Source of the DNA: Actinomycetota bacterium
GTDB taxonomy: Bacteria; Actinomycetota; Nitriliruptoria; Nitriliruptorales; JAHWKO01
Length of the DNA stretch: 64,000 nt
Direction: 5' to 3'
Assembly (NCBI GenBank): GCA_019347855.1
Contig: JAHWKO010000001.1
Span: 19,127 to 83,126 of the forward strand
The notes beneath the pieces were generated by a model. It was not told the DNA's origin. It did no database searches and was given only the letters and a program-made list of their open reading frames with translations. Within the stretch, counting starts at the first letter, position 1; each line of letters starts with the position of its first letter. Below are positions 49,250 to 57,532 of the stretch, piece after piece. Both the position numbers and the translations under genes were made by a program.

Positions 49250-51442
49250 ATGACGGACACCGAGCGCACGACGTCCTCCCGCTGGTCGTGGGGGGACGTC
49301 GTCTTCGCGGCCGGGTTCGGCCTGTACGCGCTCGCCGGGATCGTCCCGCTCGTCGCCGGTCTCGCGGCGTGGCTCGCGATCGTTGCGGGCTGGCACGACG
49401 GTCTCCACGAGCTGGCCTTCGTGCACGCAGGCACCCGCCTCGGGCGCGGTGCCGAGGCGCTCGCTGACGCCGCGCACACCGCGCCGCCTTGGGGCGGGAT
49501 CGTCCTGGACTACGGGTTCAGCCTGTTCAACCTCGCCCTGGCGGGGTTCCTGCTGTGGCTGCGCCCGCGGGATCGGACCGCACGGCTGCTCGCGGTCGCC
49601 TTGGTGGGCTCGTCGGTCATCTTCAACCTCCAGGCGTACAGCGTCTGGGAGGTGTTCGATGCGGACACCCTGGAGGTGGCGCTCCACGTCGGATCACACG
49701 TGATCGCCGCGCTGTCGTACGTGCTGGCACTGGCGCTCTTCCCGGACGGCACCCTGATCCCCCGGTGGTCACGAGCCCGACAGGTCGTGCTGTACGTCGC
49801 GCTGTCCGGTGCCGCCCTCGCCGCGACCCTGGCGATCCGCGGGACCTCACGGACCCTCGCACTGATGATCGTGTTCGGTGTGCTGACCCCGCTCGTCGGC
49901 GTCGCCGCCCAGCTGTACCGCCGGCGCACGGCGACCACCGAGCACGAGCGTCAGCAGGCTCGCACCCTGATCTGGGTCATGATGCCCGCGCTGGTCCTCG
50001 GGGTGGTGACCGTCGCGTTGGGGGCGACCGACGACGCGTTCACGGTCTACGAGGGCCGCCAGATCCAGGTCATCCCCGTGGCGATGTTCCGCGTCTTCCA
50101 GCCGGCGTTCGCGATCATCCCGCTCGCCCTGTTCGTGGGCATCGTGCGCTTCCGGTTGTGGGACATCGACCGGGTCATCACGCGGACGCTGGCCTACTCG
50201 GCTTTGGCTGCCTTCGTGTCGGTGGTCTACGTCGCTGTCGTCGTCGGCCTCGGCCGGCTGGTCGGAGCGCAGGGCAACAACGTCGCGCTGTCGATCGTCG
50301 CGACCGGCCTGATCGCCGTCGGGTTCGAGCCCGTCAAGGAGCGCGTGCAACGGCTCGCCAACCGGCTCGTGTACGGCCGTCGCGCGACCCCGTACGAGGT
50401 CCTCTCGAAGCTCGCCGAGCGGCTGGGGGGATCGGAACCCAGCCAGGAGACGCTCGGCGAGGTCGCCCGTCTGCTCGCCGAAGGGACCGGCGCCGTCCGG
50501 ACCGACGTGTGGGTCGCCGTCGGCTCGCGTCTGCGCCCCACGGCGACGTGGCCCGAGGACACCCCGTCGCCTCCGGCGCTGCGGATCCTCGACGGGCAGC
50601 TACCGCCCATCCCCGACGTCACCGCCGCCGTGCCGGTGACCCACCAGGGGGAGCTGCTCGGGGCGCTCAGCGTCACCAAGCCCCGTGCCGAGGCGCTCGA
50701 GGCCACCGAGGCGCGGTTGCTCGAGCACCTCGCGGCGCAGGCCGGTCTGGTGATGCGCAACGTGCGCCTCACCGCCGAGCTGCTGGAGCGTCTCGAGCAG
50801 TTGCGCGCGTCCCGGCAGCGCCTCGTGGTCGCGCAGGACGAGGAGCGCCGGAAGCTCGAGCGCAACCTCCACGACGGTGCCCAGCAGCAGCTGGTCGCGT
50901 TGAAGGTGAAGCTCACCCTGGCGGAGCGGATCGCGGAGTCCGGGAAGCCCGTCGGCGAGCTCCTCCAGCAGCTCGGCGCGGAGACGCAGGACGCGATCGA
51001 GACCCTGCGCGACCTCGCCCGAGGGATCTACCCGCCGCTCCTCGCCGCACAGGGACTGCCTGCGGCGCTGACCGCCCAGGGCAACAAGGCGGCGCTGCCG
51101 GTCGTCGTGGAGTGCGAGGGGATCGACCGGTACAACCAGGACGTCGAAGCGGCGGTGTACTTCTGCTGCCTCGAGGCCCTGCAGAACATCGCGAAGTACG
51201 CTGGTGCCTCCCTCGCCGCGATCCGGCTCCGCGAAGCCGACGGGTGGCTCGAGTTCTCGGTCGTCGACGACGGGGTGGGGTTCGACGCCGAGACCGTCGT
51301 CCGTGGCGCAGGTCTGCAGAACATGGCCGACCGGCTGGACGCGGTGGGCGGGAGAGTGGACATCCGCTCGGAGCCCGGCTCGGGGACCACCCTGAGCGGT
51401 CGCGTACCAGCGGTGCCCATGGAGTCGCCCACCCCTGCGTGA
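49250..51442 (+). CDS. Sensor histidine kinase, NarL/LytS-like (HisKA_3) type, orphan
   Basis: A 730-residue membrane kinase. Eight to ten N-terminal hydrophobic segments (about residues 15-375) form a sensing unit. A GAF-like region (about 400-500) is followed by the dimerisation and phosphorylation helix EERRKLERNLHDGAQQQLVAL, with the phosphorylatable His about 540. The ATP-binding domain has EALQNIAKYAGA (N box) and VVDDGVGFD (G box). This kinase type normally pairs with a LuxR-type response regulator; none is next to it. It follows the cupredoxin lipoprotein by 8 bases, so both probably belong to one operon. It converges with pcm, 8 bases apart. Confidence 0.88.
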   Translation: MTDTERTTSSRWSWGDVVFAAGFGLYALAGIVPLVAGLAAWLAIVAGWHDGLHELAFVHAGTRLGRGAEALADAAHTAPPWGGIVLDYGFSLFNLALAGFLLWLRPRDRTARLLAVALVGSSVIFNLQAYSVWEVFDADTLEVALHVGSHVIAALSYVLALALFPDGTLIPRWSRARQVVLYVALSGAALAATLAIRGTSRTLALMIVFGVLTPLVGVAAQLYRRRTATTEHERQQARTLIWVMMPALVLGVVTVALGATDDAFTVYEGRQIQVIPVAMFRVFQPAFAIIPLALFVGIVRFRLWDIDRVITRTLAYSALAAFVSVVYVAVVVGLGRLVGAQGNNVALSIVATGLIAVGFEPVKERVQRLANRLVYGRRATPYEVLSKLAERLGGSEPSQETLGEVARLLAEGTGAVRTDVWVAVGSRLRPTATWPEDTPSPPALRILDGQLPPIPDVTAAVPVTHQGELLGALSVTKPRAEALEATEARLLEHLAAQAGLVMRNVRLTAELLERLEQLRASRQRLVVAQDEERRKLERNLHDGAQQQLVALKVKLTLAERIAESGKPVGELLQQLGAETQDAIETLRDLARGIYPPLLAAQGLPAALTAQGNKAALPVVVECEGIDRYNQDVEAAVYFCCLEALQNIAKYAGASLAAIRLREADGWLEFSVVDDGVGFDAETVVRGAGLQNMADRLDAVGGRVDIRSEPGSGTTLSGRVPAVPMESPTPA

Positions 51443-51450
51443 CCTCGCGG

Positions 51451-52080
51451 TCAGAACCCGTGCTCGCCCTTGAGCTGCACGAAGCGGGCACGGGTGAGGC
51501 GCTGGCGCTGTTCGAGGCCCTCGTCGGTGCGCTCGAACACGATCACCGACTCGGCCCCCCCGGGACCGACCGGCATGACGAGGCGACCGCCGGGTGACAG
51601 TTGATCGATCAGCGGCTGGGGGACCTCGGAGTACGCGGCCGACACGATGATCGCGTCGTACGGGGCGTGCTCGGCCAACCCCCTGGTGCCGTCCCCGACG
51701 ACCACGTGCGCGTTGTCGACGCCTGCGTCCTCGAGGTGCCGCCGGGCGGTGTCGGCGAGCTCCACGAGACGCTCGACCGACCAGACCTCGCTCGCGAGCC
51801 GGGCCAGCAGGGCGGTCTGCCAGCCGTAGCCGGTGCCGATCTCCAGGACGCGGTCGTCCTCCTCGAGCTCGAGCGTCTCGATCATCGCGGCGATCAGCGA
51901 CGGTTGAGAGGTCGTCTGTCCGCCGGGGATCGGCACCGGACGGTCGCGCCAGGCCGCGCGTTCCTTGCCCGGGGGGACGAACCGGTCGCGCGGGACGCCG
52001 CGGATCGCGGACAGCAGCCTGCGGTCGGCCACCCCCTGTCGGGCGGCCGCCCGGACCAGACGCTCGGCCTTCTCGCTCAT
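51451..52080 (-). CDS. pcm: Protein-L-isoaspartate O-methyltransferase
   Basis: A 209-residue SAM-dependent methyltransferase that repairs isoaspartyl residues in aged proteins. The N-terminal block PRDRFVPPGKERAAWRDRPVPIPGGQTTSQPSLIAAM is in the first 65 residues (position only), with the Pcm-type GQTTSQP. SAM-binding motif I is VLEIGTGYGWQTALLARL and a late motif is SPGGRLVMPVG. Length is normal for the family. It overlaps the exonuclease gene upstream by ATGA. Pcm is usually near surE or rpoS in proteobacteria; here the neighbour is a DNA exonuclease. Confidence 0.88.
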   Translation of the reverse strand: MSEKAERLVRAAARQGVADRRLLSAIRGVPRDRFVPPGKERAAWRDRPVPIPGGQTTSQPSLIAAMIETLELEEDDRVLEIGTGYGWQTALLARLASEVWSVERLVELADTARRHLEDAGVDNAHVVVGDGTRGLAEHAPYDAIIVSAAYSEVPQPLIDQLSPGGRLVMPVGPGGAESVIVFERTDEGLEQRQRLTRARFVQLKGEHGF

Positions 52081-53051
52081 CCGAACAACCCCACCTGCTC
52101 GCCGACGTAGTGGACCGGGGCCGGCTCCTCCTGGCGTGGTGCCGCGAACCGGGATCCGGCTGGGTCGACCTCCGGTGGAGGGGGCGCGGGCGGCATCGGA
52201 CCGCGTTCGATCGCCAGCCGCAGGTCCGTCGCGGCCTGGCGCAGTCGCGCGCTGTCCAGCGCGGTGGTGACCTGGTCCACGTCCACCCCGCGGTCGACGA
52301 TCGCGGCGACATCGACGGGGTGGTTCGTGAGCGGGGACATCAACGCGAGGTTGCGGGCCACGTCCTCCTCGGCCTCGCGCAGACGGGCCGAGAGGTCGCT
52401 CGGCAGGTGCTGCAGCCCCGCGTACAGCGCGTCCACCGACCCCCACGACGAGATGAGCTTGGCGGCGGTCTTGGCTCCCACGCCGTGGACGCCGTCGAGG
52501 TTGTCCGACGTATCACCCCGCAGCGCGGCGAGCTCGAGGTACTGGTGCGGTCGCACGCCGAACTCGTCGAGGACGGCGTCCGGGTCGTAGACGGTGAGGT
52601 CCGACATCGTCGCCCGGGGTCGGAGCAGGGTGACCGTGTCGCTGACGAGGGAGAGCAGGTCGCGGTCCGAGGACAGCACCGAGCACGCGATCCCGGTGTC
52701 CTCCGCCGCCGCTGCCGCGGCCGCGAGCAGGTCGTCCGCCTCGTACCCCTCGACCATCCCGACGTCGAACCCGCAGTCCGTGAGGATCGCCGACAAGCGG
52801 TCGAACTGCGCGTACAGCTCGGGATCGTGGGGGTCGCGGTTCGCCTTGTACTCCGGGTAGGAGTCCCGGCGGTAGCTGGTCGCCGAGTCGAAGGCGACGT
52901 ACACCCCGTCGAACGGCCCGTAGCTCCAGGCGGACGCGAGCATCCGAACGACCCCGTGGGTCACCCAGGCACCTGACAGGCGGGACCGGCGCAGGGCGTG
53001 CCAGGCGCGGTGTCCCAGTGAGTTGCCGTCGACGGCGAGGAGGGTCGTCAT
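52077..53051 (-). CDS. 5'-3' exonuclease (Pol I N-domain-like, FEN family)
   Basis: A 324-residue stand-alone 5' nuclease. Acidic motifs: LLAVDGNSLGHRAW, YVAFDSATSYRRDSYPEYKANR (the arginine-Tyr-Lys arch region), VEGYEADDLLAAAA, SVLSSDRDLLSLV, and the helix-hairpin-helix block GVGAKTAAKLISSWGSVDAL. It is not fused to a polymerase, as in actinobacterial ExoIX-type proteins. It removes RNA primers or flaps. A Pro-rich tail ends the protein. ATG 53051 has no Shine-Dalgarno site and is 9 bases after a TACGGT box. The pcm gene overlaps it by ATGA. Confidence 0.9.
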   Translation of the reverse strand: MTTLLAVDGNSLGHRAWHALRRSRLSGAWVTHGVVRMLASAWSYGPFDGVYVAFDSATSYRRDSYPEYKANRDPHDPELYAQFDRLSAILTDCGFDVGMVEGYEADDLLAAAAAAAEDTGIACSVLSSDRDLLSLVSDTVTLLRPRATMSDLTVYDPDAVLDEFGVRPHQYLELAALRGDTSDNLDGVHGVGAKTAAKLISSWGSVDALYAGLQHLPSDLSARLREAEEDVARNLALMSPLTNHPVDVAAIVDRGVDVDQVTTALDSARLRQAATDLRLAIERGPMPPAPPPPEVDPAGSRFAAPRQEEPAPVHYVGEQVGLFG

Positions 53052-53060
53052 GTCCGGCCC

Positions 53061-53066
53061 ACCGTA
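53061..53066 (-). promoter_or_regulatory. Candidate -10 box TACGGT of the exonuclease gene
   Basis: TACGGT on the minus strand ends 9 bases before ATG 53051. A short or absent leader is predicted; the pcm gene would be in the same transcript. Confidence 0.35.
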
Positions 53067-53080
53067 GCGACCGGCCCCCG

Positions 53081-53086
53081 TATCCT
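53081..53086 (+). promoter_or_regulatory. Candidate -10 box TATCCT of the gamma-glutamyltransferase gene
   Basis: TATCCT lies 40 bases before ATG 53127 and divergently from the exonuclease -10, with 14 bases between the two boxes. Confidence 0.35.
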
Positions 53087-53126
53087 TGTGGCAGTCACTC
53101 CGGAGGTCGTTCGCGTTGCTGCGCCC

Positions 53127-54641
53127 ATGACGCGCGTCGCCACGGCCTCGGCCAACCAACTGGCTGCTGATGCAGGCGCCCGTCTCGCTGACGAGGGCGG
53201 CAACGCCGTGGACGCCGCGCTCGCGGCGGCGCTCGTGGCGATGATCACCGAGCCCGGGATCTGTGGCCTCGGCAGCGGCGCGTTCATCACGATCTGGACG
53301 GACGATGACGATCCGGTCACCGTCGACGGCGACGTCGAGATGCCAGGGCGGGACCTGCCTCCGGAGCGGTTCGGCGGTGGGACGTACGAGATCACCACCG
53401 AGTACGGGGGCGGCACGACGATGGCCGTCGGGCACGGGTCGGTCGCCACGCCCGGGGCGCTGGCCGCGCTCGAGCTCGCGTCCGAGCGCTTCGGACGGGT
53501 GCCGTGGGCCGAGCTGTTCGGTCCCGCGATCGACCGGGCGCGGGAGGGCTTCCCGATGGGGGAGTCCTCGCACCACTACCTGGAGTACGTGCACGAGTCG
53601 GTGTACGGCCGCCAGGAGGCCAGTCGGACGGCGATCCACGATGTGGACGGCGGGCTCATCGCGCTCGGGGAGACGATCGACGTCCCGGACCTCGCGGACA
53701 GCCTGGAGTTCCTGGCGCAGGAGGGATCCCGTGGGTTCTACGAGGGCGACATCGGTGCCGCGATCGCCGCGGACATGGAGGCCAACGGCGGCATCCTGAC
53801 CAGACGCGACCTCGAGGCCTACGAGGCGGTCCTGCGCGACCCCCTGCGCGCGGAGGTCGGATCGCTCGACGTCGCCACCAACCCTCCTCCGGCCGTTGGG
53901 GGCGCGGTGCTGGTGGCGATGCTGCGACTCATGGACGGCTGGCCCAAGGAGGGGTGGTCACCGGCGGACGTGCAGCGCCTCGTCGCCGTGCAGCGGGCGG
54001 TCCTCGGGTTCCGTCGCGGCCGGCTGGACCCGGCCGACGATCTCACGTCGGAGGTGGCGGCCATGCTGGACGCCATCGCCGGGGGTGATCTGGAGGCGCT
54101 GGTTGGCTCGCCGTCGACCGTCCACACGTCGACCGCGGACCGGGATGGCACCGGCTGCGCGGTGACCGCGTCCGCCGGCTACGGCGCCGGGATCATCGCC
54201 CCCGGCACCGGCATCTGGCTCAACAACTGCCTCGGGGAGCTGGAGCTCAACCCCGGCGGCGTCCATGCGCTCGAACCCGGCTCGCGGCTGATCTCGAACA
54301 TGGCGCCGACCGTGGCCAGGGGACGCGGCGGGGACGTGCTCGCGATCGGATCGCCAGGCGCCGACCGCATCACGACCGCGATCCTGCAGACGCTGCTGAA
54401 CCTGGCGGGTCTGCCGCTCGAGGACGCGATCGCGCATCCCCGGCTCCACGTGGACGTCCGCCAGGACCGGATCCTCGCCGAGGAGGGCCTGCCGATCGAT
54501 GAGCTGACCGGCGAGGTCGTGCGGTTCGCTGAGCCGCACATGGTGTTCGGGGGGGTCGCTGCCGCGGAGCTCCGTGACGGGAGCGTCCGAGCTGCCGCCG
54601 ACCCGCGCCGGACGGGCGGCACCGCCATGGGCGGCCACTGA
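53127..54641 (+). CDS. ggt: Gamma-glutamyltransferase family protein
   Basis: A 504-residue Ntn-hydrolase. The N-terminal half carries EGGNAVDAALAAALVAMITEP and GLGSGAFITI, and a mature small subunit should begin at Thr of the STVHTSTADRDG block, which aligns with the TTHxSVVD of known enzymes (second Thr replaced by Val). GAGIIAPGTGIWLNN and SNMAPTV match the family. No signal peptide, so it looks cytoplasmic, unlike most secreted GGTs. It would transfer or hydrolyse gamma-glutamyl groups; the role (glutathione or mycothiol-like turnover, acylases) is uncertain. GTG 53088 is possible, but lies on the -10 box; ATG 53127 is preferred. Confidence 0.82.
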   Translation: MTRVATASANQLAADAGARLADEGGNAVDAALAAALVAMITEPGICGLGSGAFITIWTDDDDPVTVDGDVEMPGRDLPPERFGGGTYEITTEYGGGTTMAVGHGSVATPGALAALELASERFGRVPWAELFGPAIDRAREGFPMGESSHHYLEYVHESVYGRQEASRTAIHDVDGGLIALGETIDVPDLADSLEFLAQEGSRGFYEGDIGAAIAADMEANGGILTRRDLEAYEAVLRDPLRAEVGSLDVATNPPPAVGGAVLVAMLRLMDGWPKEGWSPADVQRLVAVQRAVLGFRRGRLDPADDLTSEVAAMLDAIAGGDLEALVGSPSTVHTSTADRDGTGCAVTASAGYGAGIIAPGTGIWLNNCLGELELNPGGVHALEPGSRLISNMAPTVARGRGGDVLAIGSPGADRITTAILQTLLNLAGLPLEDAIAHPRLHVDVRQDRILAEEGLPIDELTGEVVRFAEPHMVFGGVAAAELRDGSVRAAADPRRTGGTAMGGH

Positions 54642-54646
54642 TCCGG

Positions 54647-54943
54647 CTAGTCCACCAGCGAGAGGAGGTGGGCGGACCGGTCGGTTGCGGTCGCATCGAA
54701 CCTCGCGAGCCCCCGGTCGATGAGACCGATCCGGTCGATCGCGTAGCGCCACATCGTGATCGCGTTGCGCTCGGCGTCGCGCTCGTCCTGGCCACCGACG
54801 CAGAAGCGTGCGATGTACCGGCCGTCACGGTGTCCCACCGTGACGTGGCAGATCCCGAAGCCGGCGAGCAGCTGTTCGAGGGCGTCGTGGGCGGCGGGTG
54901 ATCGCACCTCGTCTCCCCGGACCTCCAGGGTGACCGTCCACAT
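54647..54943 (-). CDS. Small protein of unknown function
   Basis: A 98-residue protein: a beta-strand start (MWTVTLEVRGDEV), LEQLLAGFGICHVTVGHRDG, and a C-terminal helical part with ERNAITMWRYAIDRIGL. It resembles small single-domain actinobacterial proteins with a ferredoxin-like fold, but I cannot assign it. GGAGGTGG lies 5 bases before ATG 54943. A longer frame begins at 54985. It ends 6 bases from the convergent transferase gene. Confidence 0.5.
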   Translation of the reverse strand: MWTVTLEVRGDEVRSPAAHDALEQLLAGFGICHVTVGHRDGRYIARFCVGGQDERDAERNAITMWRYAIDRIGLIDRGLARFDATATDRSAHLLSLVD

Positions 54944-55159
54944 CGGGCCACCTCCTGCTGGGCTGCGGAGGACCGGACTGGTCATTCCGTACTAGGAGCA
55001 TCGGCGCGGGAGGTGTTCGGGTTGACGTAGCGCGCGTCCCCGGGCCCAGTCCGTGCGTTGCCCAGGTGTGACTACGCCGTTCGGGCGGGCGCCGTGGTCA
55101 CTCCGAGCGGGGTGCTGTCCGACGCCTCCGAGCCGGGGCGTGGCGGCAGGGATGGTGGG

Positions 55160-55165
55160 TAGGTT
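55160..55165 (+). promoter_or_regulatory. Candidate -10 box TAGGTT of the class B penicillin-binding protein gene
   Basis: TAGGTT lies 24 bases before GTG 55190, with GGGGAGAG between them. Confidence 0.35.
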
Positions 55166-55189
55166 GTCGCTCCACGACGGGGAGAGACC

Positions 55190-57142
55190 GTGCGGGACCG
55201 CATCGCGATCGTCTTCGTCGTGCTGGTGGTGGTCGCGGTGGGCGGGGCGAGCGTGTGGTTCCTGCTCCTGCGCGAGACCGGCCCCACCCGGGAGGAACAG
55301 GCCGCGACGATCGTCGAGCGCTACCGCACCGCCTGGGAGGAGGGCGCGTGGGACGATCTGGCATCGCTCACGGTCGCCCCGGAGGACGTCGCGGACACGC
55401 ACGAGCAGGCGTGGGCCGCGCTCGAGGTGGCGGACACCTCCGTGACGTCCGGCCCCGTCACGGTCGAGCGAGGACAGGCCGACGCGGAGCTCACCGTCGA
55501 TCTCGTCCTGGCCGGGTTCGGGGATTGGTCGTACACGACCGATCTGACGATGGTGCGACGCGAGGGCGACTGGCGGGTGGAGTGGTCACCGACGACCCTC
55601 CATCCGCAGCTGGAGGAGGGCCTGGCGTTCGCCCGGCAGGTCACCGAGGTCCCCGAGCGCGCCCCGATCCTCGATCGCAACGGCACCCCGCTCGCCGAGC
55701 GCCGTGAGGTCATCGTCGCCGGCGTGCATCCGTCCCGTCTGGACGATCCGGCCGACGTCGTGCAGGCCTTCGCCGATCACGCGGACGTGGATCCAGCGCA
55801 GGTCCAACGGCTGCTCGACCGGGACCTGAACCCCGACTGGTTCTACCCGGTCACGACGCTCGATCCAGACGCCGACCAGCGCGTCGTCGACCTCCTGAAA
55901 CCGGTCCCGGGCATCGTCTTCCAGCGCCAGGACCGGCGAGCCGCGGTCACCGCGGAGCTGGAGGCCCACGTCGTCGGTGAGGTCGCCGAGATCACCGCGG
56001 AGCAGCTCGAGCAGCTCGGGCCGGCCTACGAGGTAGGCGACCTGGTGGGGCGTAACGGGTTGGAGCGCGTCTTCGAGGGTCAGCTGACGGGGGAGGCGTC
56101 GGGTCGGATCGTCCTCGTCGCCCAGGAACGCGCCCCCGCCCCTGGTCCCAGCGCCAGCCCGACGGGCGACCAGGAGCCCCTGACGGAGGCGGATGTCCGT
56201 GACGTGGTCGCCGAGTTCGGGGGCGAGGACCCCGAGCCGGTCCGGACGACCCTGGACCTCGAGATCCAGCGCGCGCTGGAGTCCGCCGTGTCCGAGGTGG
56301 ACGGGGCGCTCGGGGCGGTGGCGCTGGACGCTCCCTCCGGGGCGATCCGTGCCGTGGTGAGCCGTCCCCTGGACGAGCCGTTCAACCGCGCGCTCGACGG
56401 CCTGTACCCGCCGGGGTCGACGTTCAAGATCGTCACGATGGCTGCCGTGCTGTCCGAGCTCGGACCCGACACGGTGGTCTCCTGTCCGGCGGAGGTGAGC
56501 ATCGGCGGCAAGCGCTTCACCAACGCCCACGACCTCGCCCTGGGGGACGTCGACCTCGAGACGGCGTTCGTGGAGTCGTGCAACACCGCGTTCGTCCAGC
56601 TCGCCGAGCAGCTCGGGGAGGGCGACCTCGGGACGTGGGCCCAGCACTTCGGGTTCGGCGCGGACCCGGAGCTGCCGCTCCCTGCGTCCGTGAGCAGCTA
56701 CCCCGAACCGGCCGATCTGGCCGAGCGTGCCGCGGCCGCGATCGGCCAGGGCCGGGTGCAGGTCAGCCCCCTGCACATGGCGGCCGTCGCCGCGGCCGTC
56801 GCAACGGGCGGCTGGAACGACCCCTTCCTCCTCGACGGGAACGAGAACCCCGCAGCCGAGGGGCTGCCCGGCGAGGTCGAGCAGCTCCAGGGGTTCATGC
56901 GGGGCGTCGTCGAGTCAGGGACCGGCACGGCGGCCCAGATCTCCGGCGAACCGGTCCACGGAAAGACGGGCTCCGCCGAGTTCGGCGAGACCCCGGGGGA
57001 GGACGGTCAGCTGCCGACCCACGCGTGGTTCGTCGGCTACCAGGGCGACCTCGCGTTCGCGTTCCTCGTCGAGGGCGCAGGCGAGGGTGGTGAGGTCGCC
57101 GCCCCGCTGGCCGCCCGCTTCCTCCAGACCCTCACCCCGTAA
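55190..57142 (+). CDS. Class B penicillin-binding protein with MecA-N (NTF2-like) domain
   Basis: A 650-residue wall transpeptidase. One N-terminal membrane anchor (about 5-27), then an NTF2-like MecA-N domain (about 35-140), a dimerisation region (about 155-320) with RAPILDRNGTPLA, a Pro-rich linker, and the transpeptidase: PPGSTFKIV (SxxK), SCN in ESCNTAFV (SxN) and KTGSAEF (KTG). The MecA-N domain is found in PBP2a-like and actinobacterial PbpA/PBP2-type enzymes. It cross-links peptidoglycan peptides outside the membrane. GTG 55190 is supported by GGGGAGAG. Two copies of a nested inverted repeat lie just after its stop. Confidence 0.93.
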   Translation: MRDRIAIVFVVLVVVAVGGASVWFLLLRETGPTREEQAATIVERYRTAWEEGAWDDLASLTVAPEDVADTHEQAWAALEVADTSVTSGPVTVERGQADAELTVDLVLAGFGDWSYTTDLTMVRREGDWRVEWSPTTLHPQLEEGLAFARQVTEVPERAPILDRNGTPLAERREVIVAGVHPSRLDDPADVVQAFADHADVDPAQVQRLLDRDLNPDWFYPVTTLDPDADQRVVDLLKPVPGIVFQRQDRRAAVTAELEAHVVGEVAEITAEQLEQLGPAYEVGDLVGRNGLERVFEGQLTGEASGRIVLVAQERAPAPGPSASPTGDQEPLTEADVRDVVAEFGGEDPEPVRTTLDLEIQRALESAVSEVDGALGAVALDAPSGAIRAVVSRPLDEPFNRALDGLYPPGSTFKIVTMAAVLSELGPDTVVSCPAEVSIGGKRFTNAHDLALGDVDLETAFVESCNTAFVQLAEQLGEGDLGTWAQHFGFGADPELPLPASVSSYPEPADLAERAAAAIGQGRVQVSPLHMAAVAAAVATGGWNDPFLLDGNENPAAEGLPGEVEQLQGFMRGVVESGTGTAAQISGEPVHGKTGSAEFGETPGEDGQLPTHAWFVGYQGDLAFAFLVEGAGEGGEVAAPLAARFLQTLTP

Positions 57143-57151
57143 CTCCCCGGG

Positions 57152-57266
57152 CTCGTGAACCGGGAGCGCCACATATGGCGCTGTGCGTTCACGAGGGGGG
57201 CGGGAGCCAGGGACCTACCCGGCTTGTGAACCGGGAGCGCCACATATGGCGCTGTGCGTTCACGAG
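57152..57266 (+). repeat. Two copies of a 44-bp nested inverted repeat
   Basis: Each copy (57152-57195 and 57223-57266) has an outer 9-bp pair CTCGTGAAC/GTTCACGAG, a CGGG and a GTGC spacer, and an inner 7-bp pair AGCGCCA/TGGCGCT around CATA. Copy 2 differs by one base (CTT instead of CTC), which would still pair as G-T. The copies lie in direct order, 27 bases apart. The 390-base gap between the penicillin-binding protein and the DsbA-like gene (57143-57532) holds these copies, a third hairpin and no gene. Confidence 0.85.
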
Positions 57267-57411
57267 CGATGGGTGGGAGGGGGAGGGGGGAGTGCAGAGC
57301 CCGCGGTGTGCGTTCCTACGCCGGTTCGGTCCGGTGTACGGCGTTCCGTTGCCGGTTGCGGTCCCTGGCCGGTTCAGGTTCTGACGGTCGCGCCCGTAAA
57401 GGCGTCCTCTC

Positions 57412-57437
57412 AGCCAGCGTTCTCTCGAGAACTGGCT
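57412..57437 (+). other. Hairpin with CTCG tetraloop in the gap before the DsbA-like gene
   Basis: AGCCAG pairs with CTGGCT, and TTCT with AGAA around the loop CTCG; a CG bulge sits on one side. No T-tract. It may end transcription from either side or be a regulator site. The rest of the gap shows no coding potential. Confidence 0.35.
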
Positions 57438-57532
57438 CCCGTCCACAGCGCGGGCTCTGCGCCCCGCAGTGTGCACGTGCCGGCGCCTCCGGGGAAGTGA
57501 CCGTGCGGCCAGGGCGCGCGGCCGCGCGGCGC

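Noticed and set aside
57175..57384. Short open frame through the 44-bp repeats
   Set aside because: It exists only because the repeat has no stop in that phase; no ribosome site and no conserved protein features.
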